Assembly: GCA_040382055.1 (NCBI GenBank)
Contig: JBEIGE010000003.1
Coordinates: forward strand, 124,001-188,000
From: JBEIGE01 sp040382055
GTDB lineage: Bacteria > Pseudomonadota > Gammaproteobacteria > Burkholderiales > Burkholderiaceae_C
DNA: 64,000 nt
Reading direction: 5' to 3'
Below, piece by piece: positions 16,476-25,911 of this stretch (the stretch's first letter is position 1; each line of letters starts with the position of its first letter). The position numbers and the translations under genes are program-made. The notes under the pieces were generated by a model. The model was not told the DNA's origin, did not search any database, and saw only the letters and a list, made by a program, of their open reading frames with translations.

Positions 16476-17567
16476 CTATTGGCTCGCACCCATAGCCAGG
16501 GCGGCTTGACGGGACTCTGCCCAGGCCTCTTCGTCCGGCGCCTCGCTGTGTGACCAGCCATTCATGTGCTTGAGTGCGATTCGGCCCATGGCCTCAATCC
16601 ATTCGGGGCTGTCATTGAGGCAGGCAATGTAGTGGAACTCCTGACCACCCGCATGCATGAAGGCTTCTTTGGCCTCCATGGAGATTTCTTCCAGTGTTTC
16701 AAGACAATCGCTGGTAAAGCCAGGGCAGACCACGTCCACCCGCTTGACACCTGATCTGGCCATGTCCACAAGTGTGGGTTCGGTGTAGGGTTCAAGCCAT
16801 TTGGCCTTGCCAAAGCGCGACTGAAAAGTGAGCTTATAGTGCTCTGGACCAAGACCCAACTCTGCGGCCAGCACTCGGCCGGTTTTATGGCATTCGCAAT
16901 GGTAGGTATCACCAAGTTTTAAGGTGCGCTCAGGCACGCCGTGAAAGCTCATGAGCAACTGGTCCGGCTTGCCATGGGTGATCCAGTGCTTGCGGATGCT
17001 CTGTGCCAGAGCGGCAAGATAAGCGGGCTCATCGTGGTAACGGTTGACAAATCGGAACTCCGGGATGGACCTGATTTTTCCCGCCCAGGCATAGACAGCA
17101 TCGAAAACGCTGGCCGTAGTGGTAGCGGAGTATTGCGGGTAGGCCGGCAATATCAACACCTGGGTGACGCCTTGGGCTTTGAGCGCATCGAGCTGAGACG
17201 CTGTAGATGGGTTGCCATACCGCATGGCGTATTTGACTACCACGTGCTGGCCGTTGGCTTGCATCCAGTTGTGCAGGGCAATCGCTTGCCGTTCGGTCCA
17301 GACCTTGAGCGGAGAGCCCTCGGGCAACCAGACGCTGGCGTATTTGGCGGCTGATTTGGCAGGACGCACACGCAAAATAATGCCATGCAGAATCATCAGC
17401 CAGATAAGTCTGGGAATTTCTACAACACGTTGGTCGGCCAGGAACTCTGCCAGATAACGGCGCAGTGCGGCAGCGGTGGGTGCGTCAGGCGTACCCAGGT
17501 TACACAAGAGAATGGCCGTTTTGGGTGGTGTGCCATGTTGGTAAGTTGGTTCTTGCGCGAAAGACAT
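16476..17567 (-). CDS. hemH: Ferrochelatase (haem synthesis, last step)
   Basis: This 363-residue ferrochelatase inserts Fe2+ into protoporphyrin IX. The family start AILLCNLGTPDAPT is at residues 18-31, the metal-site histidine is in SFHGVPER, and the glutamate block is in DCLETLEEI. It has no [2Fe-2S] cysteine cluster, as is usual for Gram-negative enzymes. GGGAGAGA precedes the ATG at 17567. The start codon is only 19 bp from the start of the divergent HAD gene, so each promoter must lie in or near the other gene. Its 3' end faces tctA. The length is normal. Confidence 0.97.
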   Translation of the reverse strand: MSFAQEPTYQHGTPPKTAILLCNLGTPDAPTAAALRRYLAEFLADQRVVEIPRLIWLMILHGIILRVRPAKSAAKYASVWLPEGSPLKVWTERQAIALHNWMQANGQHVVVKYAMRYGNPSTASQLDALKAQGVTQVLILPAYPQYSATTTASVFDAVYAWAGKIRSIPEFRFVNRYHDEPAYLAALAQSIRKHWITHGKPDQLLMSFHGVPERTLKLGDTYHCECHKTGRVLAAELGLGPEHYKLTFQSRFGKAKWLEPYTEPTLVDMARSGVKRVDVVCPGFTSDCLETLEEISMEAKEAFMHAGGQEFHYIACLNDSPEWIEAMGRIALKHMNGWSHSEAPDEEAWAESRQAALAMGASQ

Positions 17568-17586
17568 GCGCTATTCTCTCCCACCT

Positions 17587-18294
17587 ATGCTGGATATTTC
17601 AAAAATCAGAGCAATTACTTTGGATCTTGACGACACCTTGTGGCCCATTTGGCCGACCATTGTGCGTGCCGAGGCTGCCATGAGCGACTGGTTAATTCCC
17701 CACGCTCCCTTGACGGCGGCACTCTTCACGCAGGCCGACAGGCGGCTTGCCTTGCGCCAGGAAGTACAACGCGCGCGGCCTGATATTGGCCACGATCTGG
17801 GGACCTTGCGGCGCGAAATCATTCGACTGGCGCTGGAGCGTCTGGGTGAGAACACGGCCCTGGTTGAGCAGGCTTACGAGGTGTTTTTTTCCGAGCGCCA
17901 GCGTGTGGACTTGTATGAAGATTCCAGGCCTGCCTTGGAATGGCTGTCCCGGCGTTTTCCAGTGTTGTCACTCTCGAATGGCAATGCCGATGTGCACCGG
18001 GTTGGCCTTGGCGAGTTTTTCCTGGGCGGTGTGAGCGCTCAAGACTTTGGTGTTGGCAAGCCGGACCCGCGCATCTTCCATGCAGCTGCAAAAGCGGTCG
18101 GGGTCCAGCCACACGAGGTGCTGCATGTCGGTGACGATGCAGCACTTGATGTGCTGGGTGGCCTGGCAGCAGGCATGCAAACCGTCTGGGTTAATCGAGC
18201 TGGGCATGCCTGGAGCCACGAAGAGAGCCCGCATGCCAGCGTGACGGATATGGCGCAGCTATGTACTCTGCTGGAGACCCTTGGCGTGACCTAA
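17587..18294 (+). CDS. HAD-superfamily phosphatase (YigB-like)
   Basis: This protein of about 235 residues is a haloacid-dehalogenase hydrolase. Motif I is LDLDDTLW with both aspartates, motif II is SNGN, motif III lysine is in GVGKPDPR, and motif IV is VGDDAALDV. The helical cap between motifs I and II resembles YigB/PGP-type phosphatases, so sugar phosphate, FMN or phosphoglycolate are possible substrates. ATG at 17587 is preferred; the next ATG upstream, at 17566, would overlap the hemH start. The 3' end overlaps the end of hpnE by 36 bp, tail to tail. No partner gene defines its substrate. Confidence 0.87.
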   Translation: MLDISKIRAITLDLDDTLWPIWPTIVRAEAAMSDWLIPHAPLTAALFTQADRRLALRQEVQRARPDIGHDLGTLRREIIRLALERLGENTALVEQAYEVFFSERQRVDLYEDSRPALEWLSRRFPVLSLSNGNADVHRVGLGEFFLGGVSAQDFGVGKPDPRIFHAAAKAVGVQPHEVLHVGDDAALDVLGGLAAGMQTVWVNRAGHAWSHEESPHASVTDMAQLCTLLETLGVT

Positions 18295-19644
18295 TTTGTT
18301 GCCGTGGGTCATTATTTGCCGTGCAGCACTCAGGCCACTTCGAACTGCTCCCTCCAGGGTCGCCGGGTAGGGTCCGCTGACGTAGTCGCCGCAGGCCAGC
18401 AGACCTGGGCCAACGATCTGACTTGGCCGAACCAGACCCGGTGTGCAGGCAAAGGTGGCGCGTTTTTCCACTACGGTTTGCACCGCCTCCAGGCTCAGCC
18501 CCAATTGGCTGTGTGCCTGCCGCAGCACCAGGTTTTGCATCTCTTCGCGCGATTGCTGGCTGGCACTGACCACAAACGCGATCAAACCCTGCTGGTTCTG
18601 TCCGGCAAGTTGACCCCGGTCAAAAGCAAACTGTGCGGGTGCTGTCTCCGGATGACTGCGCAGGGTCAGCATTGGGCGGGACAGGCTGGCGCTCTGAGCC
18701 CAAGCGTAGACGGTCGTAATGGCCTCAAATTTCAACTCGGCGGCCCTGTTGCACCAGGCGTGCACGTCTTCCTGGAAATTCTGAAGTGCTATCGAATCAG
18801 GAGCTTCATTCATAGACACTGAAAGGATAAAATTCGCATCTGTGCTGGACGTGGCAAGAATGACGGCATCGAAGGGAAGGTCATTGACCCGCCAGGCTTT
18901 GGCGTTTGTTTCATGCCCGGATGAGTTTTTTCCGTAGGAAATTTGCCGCACTCGCGCACCCAACTCAACCCATCCCCCACGGCTTTGCAGCCAATCCGCT
19001 GCAGCTTGCGGAAACAGATGTGACAGGTCAACACGCGGCAGCAGCAGATGTGAGCCACCGGCGCTTGAGAACAGGGCGTCCTTCAACACCCGCAAAAACA
19101 CGCCAGCACTGGCCCGGGATGCCGGTGTGTTGAGGGCCGACACGCACAGGGGCTCGATCAGCTCGGTCTGGACGCGTTTGCTCAAAGGACGGCACAGTTC
19201 GGCAACAGAAGTATCTTCTGCACACTGAAAACCCGCTAATTGCCAGCTCAGTGCGGCTTTGAGCAGTGAGGCCTTGTCACCTATCGTCCAGCCGGTGGCA
19301 CCCACAATGCCGAACAGCGCATCCAAGGGTCCTGGCAGCCTGGGAAATTGCAGGCCGGTGTCGTCGGCAAACTTCAGGCAGAGGGTTTGGTTCAGCAGAA
19401 CCTGCTCCGGGTCAACGCCCACTCGCCGCATCAGGGCCAGGCACTCGGTGTAGGCACCTATCAGGATGTGCTGGCCGTTGTCCAGCACCACTTCCTTGCC
19501 GTTGGGTAAAATGGAAATTATGCCTCTAGCCCTTCCCCCAATTGATTTTGAAGCTTCAAATACTGTAGCAGTATGACCGCCGTGGCACAGCTCGACTGCG
19601 GCTGCCATACCAGCCCAGCCGGCACCTACGATAGCAACTTTCAT
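18259..19644 (-). CDS. hpnE: Hydroxysqualene dehydroxylase (FAD-dependent), squalene synthesis
   Basis: This 461-residue flavoprotein of the amine-oxidase/phytoene-desaturase type reduces hydroxysqualene to squalene, the last step of the bacterial HpnCDE route. The FAD fold VGAGWAGMAAAVEL begins at residue 5, followed by VFEASKSIGGRARGI; a second nucleotide motif is near the C-terminus (GDYVSGPYPATLEGAVRSG). ATG at 19644 overlaps the hpnD stop in an ATGA, so the genes are translationally coupled. It is the last gene of the reverse hpnC-hpnD-hpnE operon. Carotenoid-type desaturases share the fold, but the hpnCD context favours squalene. Confidence 0.92.
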   Translation of the reverse strand: MKVAIVGAGWAGMAAAVELCHGGHTATVFEASKSIGGRARGIISILPNGKEVVLDNGQHILIGAYTECLALMRRVGVDPEQVLLNQTLCLKFADDTGLQFPRLPGPLDALFGIVGATGWTIGDKASLLKAALSWQLAGFQCAEDTSVAELCRPLSKRVQTELIEPLCVSALNTPASRASAGVFLRVLKDALFSSAGGSHLLLPRVDLSHLFPQAAADWLQSRGGWVELGARVRQISYGKNSSGHETNAKAWRVNDLPFDAVILATSSTDANFILSVSMNEAPDSIALQNFQEDVHAWCNRAAELKFEAITTVYAWAQSASLSRPMLTLRSHPETAPAQFAFDRGQLAGQNQQGLIAFVVSASQQSREEMQNLVLRQAHSQLGLSLEAVQTVVEKRATFACTPGLVRPSQIVGPGLLACGDYVSGPYPATLEGAVRSGLSAARQIMTHGNKLGHAKGLQQST

Positions 19645-20474
19645 CCCAAGGCCTGAACCTTCCAGGCCAGCCAAAACTTGCGCAACGGCGTCAGGCTAAC
19701 CCGCTGGTTGAGCACCTGGAAGTTGTCTTTTTCAATCTCGACCAGCAGGGTGCGGTAAATGCTGGCCATCATCAGCCCCGGCTTTTGGGCGCGCCGGTCT
19801 GCAGCAGGCAGCAGGGCGAAAGCCTCGTCATAGAGACTCTGGGCGCGGTTGGTCTGAAACTTCATCAGCGCTGTGAACCGCTCAGAGGGTGTGCGCTTGA
19901 GGATCTCGTGGGCTTTGACGTCAAACTGCTGCAGCTCGCTGACCGGCAGGTACACACGACCCCGCATGGCGTCTTCGCCCACATCCCGGATGATGTTGGT
20001 GAGTTGAAAAGCCAGCCCCAGCTTGTGCGCATAGGCCGTGGTTTCAGGGCGGGTCTGACCAAAAATATGCGCAGCCACTTCTCCCACAACGCCTGCGACC
20101 AGATGGCAATAACGTTGCAAGGCGGGATAGTCCAGATAGCGGGTTTGCTCCAAATCCATCTGGCAGCCCTCGATCACGGCCAGCAGATGGCGGGCCTCAA
20201 TGGCGAAATCGGAAGCCAGCGGCATCAGGGCACGCATCACCGGATGGCTGGGTTGACCGTCAAAAGATTTGAGTACCTCGGTTTGCCACCATGCCAGTTT
20301 GGTCCGTGCCACACCGGGGTCTGAGACCTCGTCAACCACGTCGTCGACCTCGCGGCAAAAGGCGTAAAAAGCGGTGATGGCGGCTCGTCGAGGCTTGGGT
20401 AAGAAAAGAAAAGCGTAGTAGAAACTGCTGCCCGAACCGGCAGCTTTCTCTTGAACGTACTGTTGAGGCGTCAT
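19641..20474 (-). CDS. hpnD: Presqualene diphosphate synthase
   Basis: This 277-residue trans-isoprenyl diphosphate synthase of the squalene/phytoene synthase fold condenses two farnesyl diphosphates to presqualene diphosphate. The two Mg-binding aspartate motifs are CREVDDVVDE near residue 45 and TNIIRDVGEDA near residue 165. The start MTPQQYVQEKAAGSGSSF fits the HpnD pattern; a longer reading would overlap hpnC. It lies 31 bp after hpnC and is joined to hpnE by ATGA. In some bacteria this fold makes phytoene, but the order of genes here is that of squalene synthesis. Confidence 0.92.
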   Translation of the reverse strand: MTPQQYVQEKAAGSGSSFYYAFLFLPKPRRAAITAFYAFCREVDDVVDEVSDPGVARTKLAWWQTEVLKSFDGQPSHPVMRALMPLASDFAIEARHLLAVIEGCQMDLEQTRYLDYPALQRYCHLVAGVVGEVAAHIFGQTRPETTAYAHKLGLAFQLTNIIRDVGEDAMRGRVYLPVSELQQFDVKAHEILKRTPSERFTALMKFQTNRAQSLYDEAFALLPAADRRAQKPGLMMASIYRTLLVEIEKDNFQVLNQRVSLTPLRKFWLAWKVQALG

Positions 20475-20505
20475 GCGCAGATTGTTACACCGTCTCTGCA
20501 GGGCC

Positions 20506-21342
20506 TTACATCCACAGGCAACGCCACAGGATGACGGGCACATCGTGCTTGCCCAGCGTGGGGCGGTGCCTGAGTGTGGTGAACTTCAATCTTTCAATTT
20601 TGTCCAGAATCTGCAGTCCACCTTGCACGACCGCGCGCAATTCCCATCCGGCCCTGCCGGGGACACGATGCACAAGCTGCGCGCCATTTCTCATCATTTC
20701 CCTTGCTGTTACTACACAATGCGCTATTAATTGTGTAGCGTTATCGGTCTGCTTCAGACCTTCTAAATCCCGTTGGCATACCCCGTAAGCCAATTGGTCT
20801 TGTTGCGTCAAGTAAAAGCGACCCCGTGGAATGTCCACACTCAGGTCCTGCCAGAAATTGATCAGTTGCAGTGCGGTGCAGATTTGGTCACTCAGCGCCA
20901 ATTCTTCTTTGCCCTGGATCCCATAGAGGTGCAGTAAAAGCCGACCGATCGGATTGGCTGATTTTGCGCAATAGTTCATCAGGGACTGGAAATCTGCATA
21001 GAGCTCCCGGTCCCGGGTCATGGCAATGTCCTGGCAGAAAGCGTCCAGCAGGTCATTGAGCAGGTTCGTCGGAAGTGAGAACTCTGCCATCAGTGGCTTT
21101 AGCGGATCAAAAACCTGCGCCCAGCGCCCGCCATGGGACTGGCCCTGTGCGATTTGCATCAGGTCGTGGCGAAACTCCGAGAGATCTTTCAGTCGCTGGT
21201 CCGCAGAGTCTGAACCTTCGTCGGCCAAGTCGTCAGCTGTTCTGGCAAAGTGATAGATGGCCGCAATGGGCGGTCGCAGTCGGGGCGGACACAGCCAGGA
21301 GGCGACTGGAAAGTTTTCATAATGGTTGATATCTCGATTCAC
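20506..21342 (-). CDS. hpnC: Hydroxysqualene synthase
   Basis: This 278-residue enzyme of the squalene/phytoene synthase fold turns presqualene diphosphate into hydroxysqualene. The start ENFPVASWLCPPRLRPPIAAIY is typical of HpnC, with aspartate motifs in ARTADDLADE and INFWQDLSVD. It is the first gene of the hpnCDE operon. No squalene-hopene cyclase or other hpn gene lies in the window, so the fate of the squalene is not shown. The 5' side faces the RND efflux operon; the 180-bp divergent spacer carries the efflux promoter. Confidence 0.92.
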   Translation of the reverse strand: MNRDINHYENFPVASWLCPPRLRPPIAAIYHFARTADDLADEGSDSADQRLKDLSEFRHDLMQIAQGQSHGGRWAQVFDPLKPLMAEFSLPTNLLNDLLDAFCQDIAMTRDRELYADFQSLMNYCAKSANPIGRLLLHLYGIQGKEELALSDQICTALQLINFWQDLSVDIPRGRFYLTQQDQLAYGVCQRDLEGLKQTDNATQLIAHCVVTAREMMRNGAQLVHRVPGRAGWELRAVVQGGLQILDKIERLKFTTLRHRPTLGKHDVPVILWRCLWM

Positions 21343-21410
21343 CGCAGAATTGTCACCTCAAAGAAAGTAGTCTGGATCACAGCCCGTTTCAAGCTGAAAG
21401 CTTGAAAGCC

Positions 21411-21459
21411 TTGACTTGACTTGCGCGTTGGATAAAATTAATAACCGACCGGTCATTAA
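21411..21459 (+). promoter_or_regulatory. Promoter of efflux operon with TetR-type palindromic operator
   Basis: TTGACT at 21411-21416 and TAAAAT at 21433-21438 are 16 bp apart. Just downstream, covering the likely start point, is an inverted repeat centred on GACCGGTC (21447-21454) within AACCGACCGGTCATTA. Operators of this ACCGACCGGT type are known for TetR repressors of efflux pumps. No TetR gene is adjacent, so the regulator would act from elsewhere. Confidence 0.65.
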
Positions 21460-21522
21460 CAGTTTTTGAATGGTTTTTAGCGGTTGTTATTGTTTCAATC
21501 TCTTCATGTTTTTGGGTGGCTT

Positions 21523-22638
21523 ATGCGCATTCGTGCTTTTGAAAGATTACGGCGTTCATCGCTCCTTGCGGCCGGTTCTGCCTTGCTTTTCGTGGCTTGC
21601 TCCAAACCAGCCCCCCCTCAGGAGCCTGTTCGCGCGGTTCGCGTGATCACTGTGGCATCGAGCGATTACTTGTCCTCATTGGAGTTTGCCGGTGAGGTTC
21701 GTCCCCGGATTGAGTCGCGGCTTGGTTTTCGCGTTGGCGGCAAGTTAGTCAAACGCCAGGCAGAACTGGGTCAGCAGGTCAAGGCAGGACAATTGCTTGC
21801 CGAGCTTGACCCCCAGGACTACCAGCTCGGGGTAGACGCTGCTGTAGCCCAGTTGGGCGCAGCTGTTACCAACCGCGATCTTGCAGCAGCCGACTTCAAG
21901 CGCTTTAAAGAACTCAAAGACCAGAATTTCATCAGCGGGGCTGAACTTGACCGCCGTGATGCCAACCTCAAGGCAGCCCAGGCTCAGCTGGATCAGGCGC
22001 AGTCACAACTGACGGTGCAGCGTAATCAGGGCAGCTACACCCGTTTGTTGGCAGATGTGGCCGGTGTGATTACAGCCGTTGAAGCTGAACCTGGACAGGT
22101 GATCAGTGCAGGCACGCCGATTTTTCGAATTGCCCAGGATGGCCCGCGCGATGTGGTGTTTTCCGTTGCCGAAGACAAGGTGTCCATGGTCAACATCGGC
22201 TCCGCATGGACCGTGAAAGTATGGGCTAGCAATACCCGCCTTGAGGCCCGAGTTCGCGAAGTGTCCGCCAGTGCCGACCCGGTAACCCGCACCTACCAAG
22301 TCAAGGCAGGTCTGACTTCGCAGAACAAGCTGCCACTGGGCTCTACGGTGTCGCTGGAGCCTAAACTGACGCAGGCGCAACAGTTGAAGGTCATCAAGTT
22401 ACCCACCAGTGCGCTCAAGCAAGACGGAATGTCCTCTGCTGTGTGGATACTTGACAAGAGCTCAATGACTGTCAAAAGTCAGCCTGTGCAAATTTCTACG
22501 GCTGATGGCAATGAGGCTGTCATTGCCGGAGGGCTTGAACCCGGCATGCAGGTGGTGACCGCAGGCGTGCATGTCCTTTCCCCGGGCCAAAAAGTGACGA
22601 TCTATCAGGAGAAAATTTCTCCGGTGAGCCGCCCATGA
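21523..22638 (+). CDS. RND efflux periplasmic adaptor, lipoprotein (MFP family)
   Basis: This adaptor of about 371 residues links an inner-membrane RND pump to an outer-membrane channel. The leader from MRIRAF has basic residues, a hydrophobic core and a lipobox ending FVAC, so the protein is lipid-anchored. Domains follow the family order: a lipoyl half near residue 70 (GFRVGGKLVKR), an alpha hairpin at roughly 110-160 (KDQNFISGAELDRRDANLKAAQAQLDQAQ), the second lipoyl half (AGVITAVEAEPGQVI), then beta-barrel domains. ATG at 21523 is chosen over an upstream TTG because it gives a proper lipoprotein signal. It overlaps the pump gene by 4 bp (ATGA). No TolC-like gene is present. Confidence 0.92.
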   Translation: MRIRAFERLRRSSLLAAGSALLFVACSKPAPPQEPVRAVRVITVASSDYLSSLEFAGEVRPRIESRLGFRVGGKLVKRQAELGQQVKAGQLLAELDPQDYQLGVDAAVAQLGAAVTNRDLAAADFKRFKELKDQNFISGAELDRRDANLKAAQAQLDQAQSQLTVQRNQGSYTRLLADVAGVITAVEAEPGQVISAGTPIFRIAQDGPRDVVFSVAEDKVSMVNIGSAWTVKVWASNTRLEARVREVSASADPVTRTYQVKAGLTSQNKLPLGSTVSLEPKLTQAQQLKVIKLPTSALKQDGMSSAVWILDKSSMTVKSQPVQISTADGNEAVIAGGLEPGMQVVTAGVHVLSPGQKVTIYQEKISPVSRP

Positions 22639-25600
22639 GCCAGGTCAATCCTAAAGAGGGCTTTAATCTCTCGCGTTGGGCACTGGAACATCCCGCACTG
22701 ACGCGCTACCTGATGGTGGTGCTCATGGTTCTGGGGTTTGCTGCCTACTTCCAGTTGGGTCAGGACGAGGACCCGCCTTTTACCTTCCGCGCCATGGTGG
22801 TACGAACCTACTGGCCGGGTGCCACTGCGCAGCAGGTGGCCGAGCAGGTGACCGACAAGCTGGAGCGCACCTTGCAGGAAGTGCCCTACGCGGACAAGAT
22901 ACGCAGCTACTCCAAGCCTGGAGAGTCCCAGATTATTCTGGAGCTCAAAGACTACTCAAAGCCCAGCGAGGTGGCCAATGTCTGGTACACCGTGCGCAAA
23001 AAAATTGGTGATTTGCGCTCTACATTACCCCCGGGCATTCAAGGTCCCTTCTTTAATGATGACTTTGGCGATGTCTATGGCGTGATTTATGCGCTCGAAT
23101 CCGATGGTTTTAATTATGCTGAGCTCAAGACCTTTGCTGACGATGTTCGCCAGCAGTTGTTGCGTGTTGCTGATGTCAGTAAAGTTGAACTGTTCGGGGT
23201 GCAGGACGAAAAGGTGTTTATTGAGGTATCGCTCAAGCGGCTGGCGCAGCTCGGTCTTGATTTCAACCAGGTTTTGCAGCAACTCAGCCAGCAAAATGCC
23301 ATTGAAAGCGCCGGTGCGGTGCAGACACCGCTTGAGGTGGTTCAGATTCGGGTGGCCGGTCAATTCAATGCGATTGAAGATCTCAAGGCCATGCCTATTC
23401 GTGGTGCAGGTTATGGCGCTGGCAACACGGCAGGGGGCAGTCAGTTGCGTCTCGGGGATATCGCGGAGATCAAGCGCGGCTATGTTGATCCGCCAGTCAT
23501 CAAGGTCAGGCACCAGGGTAAAGAGATTATTGCGCTGGGTGTTTCCATGGCCAAAGGGGGCGACATCATTGCCTTGGGAACAGCGCTGGAGCTGACCTTC
23601 AAACGGATCAGCCAGTCCTTGCCAGCGGGAATCAGTTTAGTGAAAGTACAAGATCAGCCCAAGGCGGTTTCAAGATCCGTGGGTGAATTTGTCAGCGTAC
23701 TAATTGAGGCGGTTGTGATTGTTCTGGCGGTGAGTTTTGTGGCTCTTGGGTTTCACCGCCGACCCGGTGATCTGCCGCTCTGGAGGCGCTACTACATCGA
23801 CATCCGTCCCGGCTTGGTGGTGGGGATCACCATTCCCCTGGTGCTCGCCGTGACGTTTCTGGCCATGCTTTACTTTAATATCGGCCTGCACAAAATCTCT
23901 CTGGGCTCGTTGATCATTGCGTTGGGTCTGCTGGTGGACGATGCCATCATTGCAGTGGAAATGATGGTGAGAAAAATGGAGGAGGGCTACGACAAGGTGC
24001 GTGCGGCCACCTTTGCCTATGAGATCACGGCCATGCCCATGCTCACGGGCACCTTGATCACCGCAGCGGGTTTTTTACCCATCGGGATTGCTAAATCAGT
24101 CACGGGAGAGTACACCTTCGCCATTTTTGCAGTGACCGTGATTGCCCTGGTGCTGAGCTGGATTGTTTCTGTCTACTTTGTTCCTTATTTGGGAACATTG
24201 CTGCTCAAGGTGCCACCCCACATGGAGCCGGTTGCGGGGAACTTGGCTGACCAAGCTCACGGTGAGCACTTTGACACGCCTTTTTATCGAGGCTTTCGTC
24301 GTCTGGTGGATGCATGCATCCGCTATCGCTGGATCACCATTGGTTTGACCGTACTGACCTTTGCCCTAGGTATTGTGGGCATGGGCAAGGTGCAACAGCA
24401 GTTTTTCCCCGATTCGAGCCGGCCTGAAATTCTGGTGGACATCTGGTTTCCCGAAGGAACCTCTTTTGCTGCCAATGAGTCTGTTGCCAAAAAGGTGGAA
24501 GCCCGGCTGATGCAGGAAACCGGTGTGGAGAGCGTCAGCATGTGGATCGGCTCGGGAGTTCCGCGTTTTTACCTCCCGATGGACAATGCTTTTCCCCAGT
24601 CCAACGTCTCACAACTCATCATTGTTCCCCGAGATTTGAAAGTGCGTGAGTCGTTGCGCGTCAAGCTACCTGCCTTGCTGGCACAGGAGTACCCTGAAGT
24701 ACGTGGCCGGGTCAAGCTGTTGCCCAATGGCCCCCCGGTGCCGTATCCGGTTCAGTTTCGTGTGGTGGGGTCTGATCCGCTGGTGCTTAGGGATCGTGCA
24801 GATGAAGTCAAGGCTTTCATGCGTGAAAGCGCCAATACTCTCGGCGTCAATGACAACTGGAACGAGTCCATCAAAGTTCTGCGCCTAGAAGTCAATCAGT
24901 CCAAGGCGCGTGCTTTGGGTATCAGCAGCCAGGCTATCGCTCAGGCCTCGAAAACTATTTTGAGCGGTACCGCGGTAGGGCAGTTCAGGGAAGGCGACAA
25001 GCTGATAGACATTGTCTTGCGCCAGCCCCTGGATGAGCGCAACGCCATCACCGATATCGGCAATGCTTACCTGCAAACTGCCTCGGGAAAATCAATTCCC
25101 CTGACCCAAATTGCCAAGCCCACCTTGACCTGGGAGCCAGGTGTGATGTGGCGTGAAAATCGGAACTATGCCATCACAGTTCAGAGTGACATTGTGGAGG
25201 GCATGCAAGGTGCCACAGTTACCAACGATCTGCTGCCCGGTCTCAAAGCCCTAGAAGCCAAGTGGCACGCCAGCGGCATGACGGGATATCGTATTGAAGT
25301 GGCGGGCGCGGTGGAGCAAAGCAGCAAAGGTTCGGCGTCTATTGCGGCAGGTGTCCCCATCATGTTGTTCATCACCTTTACTTTGTTGATGCTGCAACTT
25401 CAAAGCTTTAGCCGCGCACTGCTGGTCTTTATTACCGGACCGCTTGGAATTGCAGGTGTGGCAGGTGCCTTGCTGGTTCTGGAGCGCCCGTTTGGTTTCG
25501 TGGCCTTGTTGGGTGTAATTGCGCTGATGGGCATGATTCAGCGTAACTCCGTTATTCTGATTGATCAGATTGAGCAGGACAGGGCGAATGGCATTGCTGC

Positions 25601-25829
25601 CTGGGACGCAATTGTAGAAAGTGCGGTGCGTCGTTTACGGCCCATAGTGTTGACAGCGGCTGCTGCTGTATTGGCCATGATTCCCCTGTCTCGGTCAGTC
25701 TTTTGGGGGCCAATGGCAGTGGCTATCATGGGCGGATTGATTGTCGCAACTGTGCTGACCTTGCTGGCTTTGCCTGCCATGTATGCAGCATGGTTCCGGG
25801 TCAAGCGGGAGAGCCCTCAGACTGTTTAA
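22635..25829 (+). CDS. RND-family efflux pump, inner-membrane transporter
   Basis: This 1064-residue proton-driven drug/solvent exporter of the AcrB/MexB superfamily has a first helix after LEHPALTRYL, a large periplasmic loop, helices 2-6 around residues 355-540, a second periplasmic loop and helices 8-12 near the C-terminus. The proton-relay aspartate pair is in GLLVDDAIIAVEMM. The sequence is of the CusA/MdtB-distant type with DEDPPF early, seen in uncharacterised HAE-like pumps. It is coupled to the adaptor by ATGA. Substrate range is unknown; a TetR-type operator in the promoter suggests induction by a small hydrophobic compound. Confidence 0.94.
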   Translation: MSQVNPKEGFNLSRWALEHPALTRYLMVVLMVLGFAAYFQLGQDEDPPFTFRAMVVRTYWPGATAQQVAEQVTDKLERTLQEVPYADKIRSYSKPGESQIILELKDYSKPSEVANVWYTVRKKIGDLRSTLPPGIQGPFFNDDFGDVYGVIYALESDGFNYAELKTFADDVRQQLLRVADVSKVELFGVQDEKVFIEVSLKRLAQLGLDFNQVLQQLSQQNAIESAGAVQTPLEVVQIRVAGQFNAIEDLKAMPIRGAGYGAGNTAGGSQLRLGDIAEIKRGYVDPPVIKVRHQGKEIIALGVSMAKGGDIIALGTALELTFKRISQSLPAGISLVKVQDQPKAVSRSVGEFVSVLIEAVVIVLAVSFVALGFHRRPGDLPLWRRYYIDIRPGLVVGITIPLVLAVTFLAMLYFNIGLHKISLGSLIIALGLLVDDAIIAVEMMVRKMEEGYDKVRAATFAYEITAMPMLTGTLITAAGFLPIGIAKSVTGEYTFAIFAVTVIALVLSWIVSVYFVPYLGTLLLKVPPHMEPVAGNLADQAHGEHFDTPFYRGFRRLVDACIRYRWITIGLTVLTFALGIVGMGKVQQQFFPDSSRPEILVDIWFPEGTSFAANESVAKKVEARLMQETGVESVSMWIGSGVPRFYLPMDNAFPQSNVSQLIIVPRDLKVRESLRVKLPALLAQEYPEVRGRVKLLPNGPPVPYPVQFRVVGSDPLVLRDRADEVKAFMRESANTLGVNDNWNESIKVLRLEVNQSKARALGISSQAIAQASKTILSGTAVGQFREGDKLIDIVLRQPLDERNAITDIGNAYLQTASGKSIPLTQIAKPTLTWEPGVMWRENRNYAITVQSDIVEGMQGATVTNDLLPGLKALEAKWHASGMTGYRIEVAGAVEQSSKGSASIAAGVPIMLFITFTLLMLQLQSFSRALLVFITGPLGIAGVAGALLVLERPFGFVALLGVIALMGMIQRNSVILIDQIEQDRANGIAAWDAIVESAVRRLRPIVLTAAAAVLAMIPLSRSVFWGPMAVAIMGGLIVATVLTLLALPAMYAAWFRVKRESPQTV

Positions 25830-25911
25830 CTTCCGGGGGATTGAATGCCCTTGGCCGTTAGGCATCACAAACCCAGCCCCGTCGCAGGTTAAAATGGTGC
25901 AAGACCAATTT

